This document shows, piece after piece, positions 36,401-47,200 of a stretch of 64,000 nucleotides of DNA. The notes beneath the pieces were generated by a model. The model was not told the origin of the DNA and made no database searches. It worked only from the letters and a program-made list of their open reading frames with translations. Origin of the DNA: Siphlonurus alternatus. Its lineage: Eukaryota; Arthropoda; Insecta; Ephemeroptera; Siphlonuridae. The DNA lies in the NCBI GenBank assembly GCA_949825025.1, contig OX463781.1, positions 48,000,317 to 48,064,316 on the forward strand. The letters are read 5' to 3'. Each line of letters opens with the position of its first letter. The first letter of the stretch is position 1. Made by a program: the position numbers and the translations under genes.

Positions 36401-39400
36401 TGCACCTAACCGCAGTATGTATACTGTAATGTATATAATGCATGTTCTTGTTATTATGAACTCATATAATATTAAAAAAAAAATGTATCATTAATATTTT
36501 TTTAAAAAATGCATATCTAAATTAAATAAAATATCATGGTAATAATAAAACACTTCAATTAGTTTACTGTATTTTAATTTTAAGAATTTATTATGTGAAA
36601 CACCGTTTACTAAAAATTGAATTATTTTTTAATATAACGTTGCAACGTCTTACTAATAGTAGAGAGGTGTCGTTTCAGAAAACGGGTGCTCGCATCAGGA
36701 TCTACAGCGACTGCTGCCCTCAGAGCACGGACCGGGTGGTCCAGATTCAGGGGCGTCCCAACACGTGCGTGGAGTGTCTGCGTGAGATCATCGGGCTGGT
36801 GCGCAACGTGAGTGCATCGCCACATTCAATGTCAGGAGTGCTATGTTTCTGAGTCCATCGTCACATTATGTTCATGTCGTCAGCAGATGTTTCAGCCTGT
36901 TGGAAATTTACCAGGAAATAACCCCCAAAGTTTACCAAGTCTCCCACCCCCACCAATTGCTTATCTGGATGGCAGTATCTAGCACCTTATAACTTTTTTT
37001 TTTTTTTTTCCTAACTTATATTCAAAATTCCAAACAAGTTAAATTTATTGATGGTTTTACTTCAAAATGAACTTTTAAAGTGCACAAATAGTGAACATTA
37101 AAATGATAAAATGTTTTATATCTACCACACACTCAACTTTAATAGCACCTAATTCAATGTTTAGAATGATAAAACTTCATTTTCGGCTGAAACATTATGT
37201 CTGCTCTGTCCAGTCTCCGGTGAAAGGTATCAACAACCCGTACGACCCACACAACTTCGATGAGTACTATGCTGGGGAGTACGGAGGTTTCGGGGACCCG
37301 TCCGGCAAGACTGGGGGAGGGGGAGGAGGAGGAGGGGGGCGTGGAGGACCCAACATGCGCGGCATGGGCGTGCCCCCACCGATGGGGGGACGTGGAGGAA
37401 ATCGCTTCGGTCCAGGAGGCATGGGTGGACCCCCACCAGGAGGAATGGGAGGCATGGGCGGTCGCGGAGGCATGCGTGGAGGAATGAAGTGAGTATTTTA
37501 CTGCTGATACCTTTCAAATTGATTAAGATTCGAAAAACGTGCTCAACAGTTTTATTTTTAAAGCAAGAACCAATAAAAGTCACTTGGATGTTGCCAGTGA
37601 GATCTAACGTTGCTACTTTGTCCAGCAGTGCTGACGGAGGGGGCTATGGCTACGGAGGGGGTCCTCCAGGAGGCGGGGGTCGCAACATGCCCTCTGGCAG
37701 AGGAGGGGGCTTCGCCAGTGGGGGGAGGGGCTCATACGGAGGGGGAGGCACGGAGGAGCACAGCGAGTGGGCGGAGGACACCGCAGCCCAGAACCTGCTT
37801 GCCAGCGGACCCAAGACGTCCACCCAGGTCACCATCCCCAAGGACGTGAGTACTGTGACCTTGTGTGACCTTGTGGAATTGAGGAGAACAACGTAAAAAT
37901 TTGAATCAACAATTGGCATAAAGAAATGACTATAACTCTGTATGACGATGTCGCAGTTGGCTGGAGCCATCATTGGCAAGGGAGGAGCGCGCATCCGTAA
38001 GATCCGGTCTGACTCCGGCGCTGGCATCACGATTGATGAGCCGCTACCGGGATCCAACGACCGCGTGATCACCATAACAGGCACCAGCAACCAGATCCAG
38101 ATGGCGCAGTACTTACTGCAGCAGAGGTGAGAACGCTTGTGACACCAGAAAGAGAGCAAGGAGACAATTTTATTACACAAGCAAAAGAAAAATTAATGTT
38201 TGTCTCTTTGGTCTCTTCTCTGATAATATTTAGTTACTAATAAATAATTGCATGGACTATTTTGATAAAAAAAAAACTAAACCTGTGATACTGTATTTTT
38301 AATTAAAAATAAATATATATATATATATATACTTTAAAAATTTCTCCTCTGGTTCTGTATACAATTAACATAGCACAAACATTAAATTATCAAGGGCAGA
38401 TACCCTGGCCAAGTAAAATGTTTTGATGAAATGCTATGCTAATTTATTGTGTTATAAATCTGAATGAATCTTGCTGGAGCTAATGTTAAATGTGGGGTTT
38501 AATATTTGTGCTACTAACTTGAATTACCAAATAATGTTACAAGCTTCATGTCTATGTTTTGGTACTTTGTGAAACTAAAAAAATGAAGCAACTAACCTGA
38601 TTGTTCTTGCTGTCTGTGCCTTGTGATCGAGAGGAAGATTTGTGAATGAACGCTGCTCCAAACCGGATGGCAAGACTAACCCGCTGTGAACTAACTCTGG
38701 CTGTTCTGTCCTGTGGAAGACTAGTGATTTTGTTGTTCTTTATTTGAGAAACAAGGAATCACTAATCCTCCCAAGACGACAGCTGCATGCTTCGGCAACA
38801 TCTCTAAAACTGTTTGCTTTTGATTCTCATGATGGCCTAAGAAAGTTTAATTAATCATCATTTGCATGTCATCTTAATGATTTTAATCTTGACCATCTTA
38901 CTTATATGCTTGACTTTATGCTTTTGTCTTGGTCCATCATGAAATATTTTTGAAATACCTGTGTGCTTTAATTAATTCCAGCTTTTTGAAGCGTTTTTTT
39001 TTTAATGTGTTTAACCATTTGTTTCCCCAAATATATGCTTTTTTTAAAAAAATCATAGCTTAGCCCTCCAAATTCATGAAATTATCCTCCTTAAACTCGA
39101 TAAACCCAAAAAAGTATACAACGTATACTTACGATGAATAACTATTTGCGACGTTTCCTTGTTCCTTACAGCTGCGAAAGTACCACCAAGACGTACACTT
39201 GAAAGACAAGCACAGTAGAGGAAAGGTAATTAATATTGTGAGTTATATCTTAAGCGTAAGCTATCTTTGCACACCAATTACAAGCAAGCACTCTGCCCCA
39301 TTTTTCTTGACCCCCCTTTTTTTCTTCTCCCTATTTTTGTCATAGGCTTGTAATAATTAAATTAATTGCCCCCATTAAGTGAAATTTCATTACACATATG

Positions 39401-39654
39401 TGCAAAATAAAAGTACATATAGTCTGCATTATCAGTTGTAATAAATTTTGTTCTGCACAGTATCTTACCTTTCCTCCATTGTACCACACTGATCTTGCAA
39501 GGGACTCTTTTTGATTGCACATAATCAGTAGCTAAGATGTGCTTTCTAACATTAACATTTGTCCACTAAACAAAAAGTTAACTGCCACCATTCTGAGTCA
39601 TTTTTTCTGTTTTTGTATTCTAGTGTTCGGGAAAATGCTGAGCGCGCCTATTGA
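30437..39654 (+). CDS. HNRNPK: Heterogeneous nuclear ribonucleoprotein K (three KH domains)
   Basis: Poly(C)-binding RNA/DNA-binding protein acting in transcription, splicing and translation. Ten exons in phase: 30437-30529, 32152-32208, 33107-33150, 34239-34311, 34610-34732, 36679-36807, 37214-37488, 37626-37845, 37957-38126, 39624-39654. They give 404 residues from the ATG at 30437. KH1 has VIGKGGHN and [11 protein letters not shown]2 has [14 protein letters not shown] and [13 protein letters not shown]3 has [13 protein letters not shown] and [20 protein letters not shown]. Between KH2 and KH3 lies a Gly/Arg/Pro-rich segment, in place of the human KI region, followed by TQVTIPKD. The GXXG loop is intact in all three KH domains. 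The last exon gives [10 protein letters not shown] and a stop. Human hnRNP K is 463-464 residues, so this one is shorter mainly between KH2 and KH3. Confidence 0.95.
31856..31968. mobile_element. Hairpin MITE, family B, in hnRNP K intron
   Basis: A 113-bp inverted repeat with ends GCTCTGTTCGTAATCAGAA and TTCTGATTGTGCATTTACAA..CAGAGC. It matches the copy at 17580-17727 in its ends and in the GATGAACTTTATGT/AAGGTTCATC core. Confidence 0.8.
32838..33106 (+). other. Coding-like segment inside hnRNP K intron 2
   Basis: An open frame of about 90 codons, with balanced base composition unlike the AT-rich intron, ends where exon 3 begins but in another phase. Its translation is rich in Pro, Asn and Thr ([20 protein letters not shown]). 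No domain recognised. It could be an unused or alternative exon or a captured gene fragment. Read through its end in this frame it stops soon inside exon 3. Confidence 0.3.
34794..35008. mobile_element. Hairpin MITE in hnRNP K intron 5
   Basis: Inverted ends TAAAGGCGGATTCAGATGGC and GCCATGTGAATCCACCTTTA, with an inner GCGATGCGACGCGAT/GCGTCGCGTCGCAT pair. The element is CpG-rich. A further outer pair (ATCCTAACTCCA 34765 / TGGAGTTAGGAT 35045) brackets it. Confidence 0.8.
35049..36678 (+). other. HNRNPK: Remainder of hnRNP K intron 5
   Basis: AT-rich, apart from a more GC-rich patch at 35880-36170 that contains CRE-like TGACGTCA (about 36012) and two nearby GTGACG/GATGACG phrases. The 124-codon open frame over that patch shows no known domain. 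Role unknown. Confidence 0.4.
39172..39225 (+). CDS. HNRNPK: Alternative C-terminal exon of hnRNP K
   Basis: A strong pyrimidine-rich acceptor (CCTTGTTCCTTACAG) and a donor (GGAAAG|GTAATT) bracket 54 nt. Joined to the KH3 exon (ending 38126, phase 2), it gives [10 protein letters not shown] and a stop at 39200-39202, instead of [10 protein letters not shown]. Another weaker candidate acceptor lies near 38631-38633 and would give a third short tail. Human hnRNP K also has alternative C-termini, so this is plausible. Confidence 0.5.
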
Positions 39655-42600
39655 AGGGACATTTTCATCTTATTTTTTCATCTTTGTGAAATCTTCATGA
39701 AGAAAAAAAAAACTCAAGGAATTTTTTCTATTATTTTACATATTATGTTTTGATTATTATTGCTATTTTTTTCACATCAATAATTTTGCTTATATATTTT
39801 GATTATAATGCATTTTTTCTACTTCTGAGATATTAGAAGACATATATTGCTTTTTATTTCTCTATAAATATATAGAATTATGTATTTTAAGTCTTGATCA
39901 TGATTTTTTTTATATATCACTTAATTAACTTCATTTGCTTTCCTTCAATTATCTTCTTTTAATTTTTAAGTATATTTTTTCAAGTCAGTAATTCTTTGTA
40001 TATTTATGAAATAGTTTTAAAAATATTTTTCATCCTACTTTTTTTTTGTAAATTATTGTGGGATGTACTGTGTAAAAAAACAAAATGCAACTTTATACTA
40101 TTTCATATAATTTTTGTAATATATGATTATAATAACTGTATTAACTGACCAGACGATTTTCCTCAATATGTTATTATTTTGCCGTCTTATTTACGTACTA
40201 ACTTGAAAAGAAAAGTATATAAATAAAATAAATAACTGTTCAAAAAAAAAAAGAAATAAAAAAAGGGACATGACTACACAATATAAGAAGATGCCTTAAG
40301 ATGTCCATTTTTATGTCAACATAATTTTAATAATTAAACATAATATTTAATATTAGTGTGGTGTATTGGGTTTATTCATTAATGATATTGTAATACATTA
40401 GACTAGTATGGGGTTAATTGTCTATGAAACTGGTTCACGAGTTTGATTTTTGAGTTAAGAGGAGGACCTTTAAAAAAGTTTTCTTCTGTACCTGAGTCCT
40501 TCAGCAAATTAATAAAAACGTTTGTGTCCTAGCTATAACAGAAGTAAGGTGGCCAGATTTATGATTTCCATAGATTAAATAGATAATAATGGGGAATAAT
40601 TTAAAAAAAAAAAACAGTTTTTAAGAAATGAACATTGCTATTGTATTCATTTGAGTTGTTTCTTAATGAAAAAGATCATGATTTTAATTAATTAAAAGCG
40701 TTTAATTTAGGCTCACAAATAATTAATGCTAGGCATGTTGTTCCATTTTGAAATAAACCATTGTAATAATAAATGTTGCTCTTCTTTCTCAAACTTATGT
40801 GTCAAATAATAATTTACTCCTTTGTAAATGTTTAAAAGTACTTCATGCATAATAACATTCAAATAAAAACTAATGATTTAAAAATAAATTTTTATTATTT
40901 TTTTATTGTAACAATTAATTTCCTTTTCATAAAAAGCTACATTTAGCTTATAAATAATTTATTTGAACAATTTCACCTACAATGAAAATCACAATACAAT
41001 ATAGTTCACAAATTTCATAACTGATATTGTAATTTCAAATTTATCAGAATGCATAGCCCTCTAGTAAAGGCTATGCAGAATATATTACTATTTTAAAATA
41101 CCCAGCTTTAGTTAAAAATTCGTCACAATTATGGTTTATTCCATATAATTATACTGAAACTATCTGAGTCTTTAGTTGGCATTACTAAAAGCTAGCTGTT
41201 TCGGTCCTTGTTAGAAAATACTGTATCAGAGGCATGAGACGCTCTGGAAAACCAACTTTAGTGAAAATATGAAGTCCATGGGACCTCATAAAACGTAACT
41301 CGGTGTATCCAAATATCTTGCAGGGACTGTAGGCAAATTTAGTACAAACATATTATATCCCCTGATATGCACTTTTTGTTTTTATTTTGTCAGATTGAGC
41401 AAATTAGTTGAAGGAAGTATTTTCAATTTGGAGAAATTAAATATATGCCACTTTAATTTTCTCAAAGGATTTGAGACTAAAATATCCCACAAAAAGCAAC
41501 TTAAACGATTACAATTTACTATATAGACTATTACACAACACTGCTACTGACAGTAGGAAGCAGGCCCTATGTCAGTACAAATACGGAATAGGAAAAAGGC
41601 TAAACCCAAGTTGAAAAAGGAAGGTTTGAGGTATACATGGGGCACAGCTCACCCGCTGGATTTGGGGGGGGGGGGGGGGGAAACTTCTTATTAAACACGT
41701 ATAGGATAATCCCAAGTTAACATTTACCAGCGAGGAGTAAGGACTTTATCTCTTACATATACTTTATATCTTGGGTCTCAATCTAATTATATAATTTCTA
41801 TACACTCTGATAAGGTTAATTTCATTGATGATATGATTCATATGATCCACCTAGCTAGAGAGACGGGACTACTTTAATCACTGGGAATATCCACTTGAAT
41901 TTAAATGCTATGAAAATTAATTCCACTTAATTGACATTGCTCAATCTCAATAAATAAGTATAAGATGTAAGTTCTTAAGCCACTGTCTTATAGTAAAAAC
42001 GACCCACATAATTAATGCATGCCTCTCTCACTCTCCTCTCAAAATCCTTAATCACCGCGGGAGACTGGATGAAAACTGACATCCACTCTTTTGCCTGCCT
42101 GTTCCCAAATATCATTAAAATATGGAAAGTCCATGACTTTCTTACGCTCTCAATATCAATTAAATGAAATTTACATAGAACAATACTATAACATAATGGT
42201 GCAATATTTTTGTCAAGTGATTTTCATATGGTTCCAAGTTTATAAAGAAGCAGGCAATAACAGTATAATAAATAATATATGATATGTCACACAAGCAAAT
42301 AATATCAAAATTTAACTTACTTGTTTTCCCGTCTTGTTTATAATCATTACTATTAGCAAATAACAATGATTTAACTTTCATATCAATTTTAAATTTTTTT
42401 AACATTCAGTTTATAACGTTGTTTTTAAAATTTCCAGTTATAATTATGATAAAGGATCTGATAACATGAAATTTTTCCAATTACTAGCTGTCATTTTTTT
42501 TTTTTTTTTTTTTTAATGATCTAACACCCTAAAAAAATAGTTAGAATTTTGAGGATGTTAGACAGTTAAAGAAATTTGAAAAAAATTGGTGATCATCTAG

Positions 42601-43599
42601 CTATGTCAATGGTGTTCCATAAAATATGATTGCCATGCATGACTTATTTTATCACGAAAACCAAATTGATTGTTCAAACCTGAAAAATATCCCATATAAA
42701 AATTAACAACTTGTTTTCAAGATAAAAAAAATTAAAGCTGGTATTGCAAGATTCAATTTTCTCTTTATTATATATGATTTTACCCTACGAGAAAATGTCA
42801 TCCCCCTACAAAGCAGTGAAGTTGACATTTTTTTTAATGCATGGCAAGGAAATTTTAGATGCAATAAATAGACAATTGTATAATGCATGTTATACCAGTT
42901 TTAGTCATTTTTTTTTTTTTTTTTAGCAATAATAATAAAAAAATGAGTTTGTTGTTTTTTAGCAGCACAGACATGCAATAAAAAACATGCAGGTTTTCAG
43001 GCCACACACATATATCACAGTCATCAGTAGAATTTATAAACTTTAAAGTTATTATATGGTCGAGGTAATGAAAGATGAGAGCGGGGTACATCACAACGAC
43101 AATAATGTACAATCTCAATGTGAGAGTTCGTTCAGAATAAGGCACAATCAAACCTTAGAATTGACGAAGTTGGATAATTACAAAAAATTAACTTCAAAAT
43201 ACTTCAAATTAGCAAATGGAGGTGAAACGCCCATCAATTTTTTGCTAATTTTTTGCAGTTTTCAATCTCAGATTCCGAGGTGACTCTCAAGAAAGAATGA
43301 ACACAGATTCACTAGGGATGAAGTTACTGAACTTATTTGAACAATAAAAAACTTTGTATATATGTAAGTGCTGCAGCAAAGCAAGCTTACTATAACTACT
43401 CAAGCAGGACCACATATGGCTCGTATTAGACAACTAAATGACCAAAAGTTGAAATATCTGTGCATTATGTGTAGTGGAATCGCATAGAAATTTGCCCAGC
43501 AAATAACACAACAATAACATTGCATGTAAATGGTCATCAATAAATGAAATACCATAGAACTACAATTTTACCACACAAATATTCATTATATATATTTAA
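39655..43599. other. 3' UTR of hnRNP K and downstream intergenic DNA
   Basis: AATAAA motifs at 40222, near 40510 and near 40751 are candidate polyadenylation signals for hnRNP K. Beyond these is AT-rich DNA with a 17-G tract (41664-41680) and T tracts. No gene recognised. Confidence 0.5.
41664..41680 (+). repeat. Poly-G tract of 17
   Basis: Uninterrupted run of 17 G in otherwise AT-rich DNA. Length may be affected by sequencing error. Confidence 0.9.
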
Positions 43600-46500
43600 A
43601 AGAAAAGGATAGGGATAACCAGCAAGGTCTTACCGATCGAGAAGTCACAGAAGAAGAAGACTTGCCCACGAGAAAATAAATGCGAATAAATTGTGAATAC
43701 GAGTGAAAAATTCACACATTTTCCCACATGTTGAAGCCGATTGACGACTCTCTCATGCAGATTGATGCGTCATTCACGCATTTTAACAAATTTTTAATAA
43801 TTTAACAAAATAAGTGTATTTCAAGCAATTTCGCCCATCCATATTGACATATACTGATTAATATTCACATAGTTGACTAGAGCAACTCCACGCATTTTCA
43901 CATAAATTGACGTATTTTTAATTTAGTATCAACTTCACCTCTATTGATGCAAATTGAGTTGATTCCACTCGCCCATTTTCATGAATTTTCACGCAGTTTC
44001 ATCCAATTATGATCCAACATTTTTTATAAAGTCAGTTCATGTATACTGACGCACTTTCAGCCAGTTTGATGCAAAGTACGTTCACTCACTTTGAAACTTT
44101 TTCATGCACATTCACCAATTTGCTGACCATTTTTTTTCAGAAAGTCCCCTCATGCAAATTGGCACATTTTGACATATTTTGACGCATTTTCACCAATTTG
44201 TTGACCATTTTTTTTCATAAAGTCCCCTCATGCAAATTGACACATTTTGACATATTTTGACGCATTTTCACCAATTTGCTGACCATTATTTTTCATTAAG
44301 TCCCCTCATGCAAATTGGCACATTTTGACATATTTTGACGCATTTTCACCAATTTGTTGACCATTTTTTTTTATAAAGTCCCCTCATGCAAATTGACACA
44401 TTTTGACATATTTTGACGCATTTTCACCAATTTGCTGACCTTTTTTTTTATAAAGTCCCCTCATGCAAATTGACACATTTTGACATATTTTGACGCACTT
44501 TCACCCATTTGTTGACCATTTTTTTTTTAGTAAAGACCCCTAATGTTTTTTCACGCATTTTCACACATTTTCACGCACTTTGAACTATTTATTCGACAAT
44601 TTTTTTTAACAACATCCTTTAGTGCATATTAATGTATTTTAACATATTTTCAGCATCTCTCAGTAGGAAATTTGACGTCCCATGACCAGCAAGTGACGTC
44701 ATGGAACAAGGCGTGAAAAAATTTTATTCATGTGAGGGGACTTAGGAAAAAAATTAGTCGACAAATGGTCGAAGTGCGTAAAAATGTGTGAAAATGCGTG
44801 AAAATACATTAGTGGTCTTTATTAAAAAAAAAGGGTCAACAAATGGGTGAAAGTGCGTGAAAAAGTGTGAAAATGCGTGGATATGCATGAAGGGACTTAA
44901 TGAAAAATGTTGGTCGACAAATGGGTGAAAGTGCGTGGAAAAGTGTGAAAATGCATGAGGGGACTTCATGAAAAAAATGTTCTACAAATCTGGTCACATG
45001 ACCGGAAGTCGTGTGACTTGGCGGTTGGTAGTAACACAAGATGGCTGACGCAGAGAGGTTATAGAAAGCTCCTCGTGTGTGTATGGTGATTTATGAGGTG
45101 TTTAAAAGAAGTTTTACTTATTCCTGAACATTAAATAGTTAATTACAATGAAGTTAGGTTACCATTCGTTTGTCCAGTGTTAATATTTGCCATTTTTTCG
45201 CACTTTTTATGATGTAAAAAGAGAAAATTTAATGTTGCATTTTTGCCGGTCGAGTTTTCAAAATGTCAGATTTAATTGGAGTCGCATAAAATATCGAAGA
45301 TTAAGCCACGACGAGAAGTTCTATCAGATAAGTAAAAACAGTTCTTATTAATTTATTTAATTATGACGAAGTATAAAAATAATTCCTTTAATAGTTAAAT
45401 TATTCAAAGGAATCATTAATTATAAAAAGTAGTGAAAACCTTATACTGCTATATATTATAGTCAGCCTATATAGTAAGTTTTTTTTTTATAAAAGCCTCT
45501 CATTTTATACTAGCTGTATATCTGCATGTATACCGGCCTATATTTCTGTTTGTAAAAATTATTGTTTTTATTTTGCTTTCGATGTTTGACAAATGAGAAC
45601 AATCTTTATTACTGTACGTAAAAATTTGCGCGCGTTTCTTTGTGGATTTTTCGTACATTTCAGGTATCCATGGGGTCTGAGGCCATGGGACACTGCATTC
45701 ACTTCCAATGGTTTGGTGAGCTAGCCTGCGACGAAAAATGCATGAGACCATGTGTAAAAATTTGGTAAATGATGGTGTGAAAATTCGTGGGAATGAATGA
45801 ATTTTGCATGTATAGACTTTGTGAAAAAATTACTTGTTAAATGTATGAAATTTCGTGAAAAGGTTTGAAAAATATTAAATTTGAATGACTGGAATTTGTA
45901 AAATAATATGGTTGATAAAAGCGTGAAAGTTCATGAAAAAGCGTCAAAATGAGTGAATTTGAAGGACTGAACTTTGTAAAAAATAATGGTTGATAAAAGT
46001 GTGAAAGTTCATGAAAAAGCGTCAAAATGAGTGAATTTGAATGACTGGACATTGTAAAAAATTATGGTTGATAAAAGCGTGAAAGTTCGTGAAAAAGCGT
46101 CAAAATGAGTGAATTTGAATGACTGGACTTTGTAAAAAAATTATGGTTGATAAAAGCGTGAAAGTTCCTGAAAAAGCGTCAAAATGAGTGAATTTGAATG
46201 AATGGACTTTAGGAAAAAAATTAATCAATGAAAGTGTGAAAGTTCATGAAAAGGCGTCAAAATGTGCGAGCCAGTATACCTGAAAGTGTGTGAATTCGAG
46301 CGAAGTATTTTGGTGGCAGGCATTTACGTCAATATTTGTTAATATTAATCAAATTACATGAAAATGTGCCAATATATGATATCAAATTCACTCGCGCATA
46401 TTGACTCAGAAAAGGGGCGAAATTTAGGTGAATTGGAGTCAATATGCGCGAGCCAATATACCTGAAAGTGCATGAAGTCGAGTGAAGTATTTCGGCAGGC

Positions 46501-47025
46501 ATTTACGTCAATACTAATCAAAATACGTGAAAATGCGTCAATATAAAGTACCAAACATCGCCAAAGTGCATCAATACACGTTAATTCACTTGCGCATATT
46601 GACTCTAAAAAGGGGCGAAATTTAGGTGAATTGGAGTCAATATGCGCGAGCCAATATACCTGAAAGTGCGTGAAGTCGAGCGAAGTATTTCGGCAGGCAT
46701 TCACGTCAATACTCGTCAATATTCATCAATATACGTGAAAATGCGTCAATATAAAGTACCAAACATCGCCAAAGTGCATCAATACACGTTAATTCGCTCG
46801 CGCATATTGACTCCAAAAAGGGGCGAAATTTAGGTTAATTGGAGTCAATATGTGCGAGTGAATTTGTTGTGAGCTTTCACTCTTATTTTCTCGTGGGTGA
46901 CCATGGTCACAGGTTCACTCGAAATTTAGTCACATTTTAAAATGTAATTAATTTATTTTATCCTTCTGTAACTTCTCAATCAGTAAGGCCTTGCTTTTTA
47001 TTCCTATTATTTCCTTTTAAAAATA
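43600..47025. mobile_element. Large foldback element with satellite-like inverted arms
   Basis: About 3.4 kb. Ends are AAAAGAAAAGGATAGGGATA followed by ACCAGCAAGGTCTTACCGAT at left, and at right their diverged complement (CAGTAAGGCCTTGC, ATTCCTATTATTTCCTTTT). Left arm 44100-44530 has five 77-78-bp tandem units containing AAGTCCCCTCATGCAAATT. The right side carries the same vocabulary in reverse complement (44700-44990, 45790-46270), then longer units at 46270-46860 with GGGGCGAAATTTAGGT. Centre 44990-45780 is unique. The same end sequence caps the compact 318-bp hairpin at 61126-61443, so they are one family. Open frames inside only translate repeats. No transposase seen. Confidence 0.75.
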
Positions 47026-47200
47026 TATATCACAACCAAAATGGTTTATTTTCCTTCAATTTGATATTTGTTTTAAATTATGAAATATCTAAAAGTCCTG
47101 TTTTCAGCTTTGATCACAAAATATATTTAACTTTGGCTCAACTTTAGTTTTTCAACACAAGCAGTTTTATTGCATCACATAAATTTAAGAAATTAGAAGA

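Noticed and set aside
37260..37487. Alternative-frame open frame rich in Glu and Trp over the hnRNP K Gly-rich exon
   Set aside because: Shadow of the Gly/Arg-rich coding frame. The true frame is fixed by splice phase and KH-domain continuity.
37650..38180. 176-codon minus-strand open frame opposite hnRNP K exons 8-9
   Set aside because: Antisense shadow of GC-rich coding exons and the intron between them. No domain recognised.
46354..46719. 121-codon open frame on the minus strand with a duplicated segment
   Set aside because: It lies entirely in the long tandem units of the 43600-47025 element and repeats because the DNA does.
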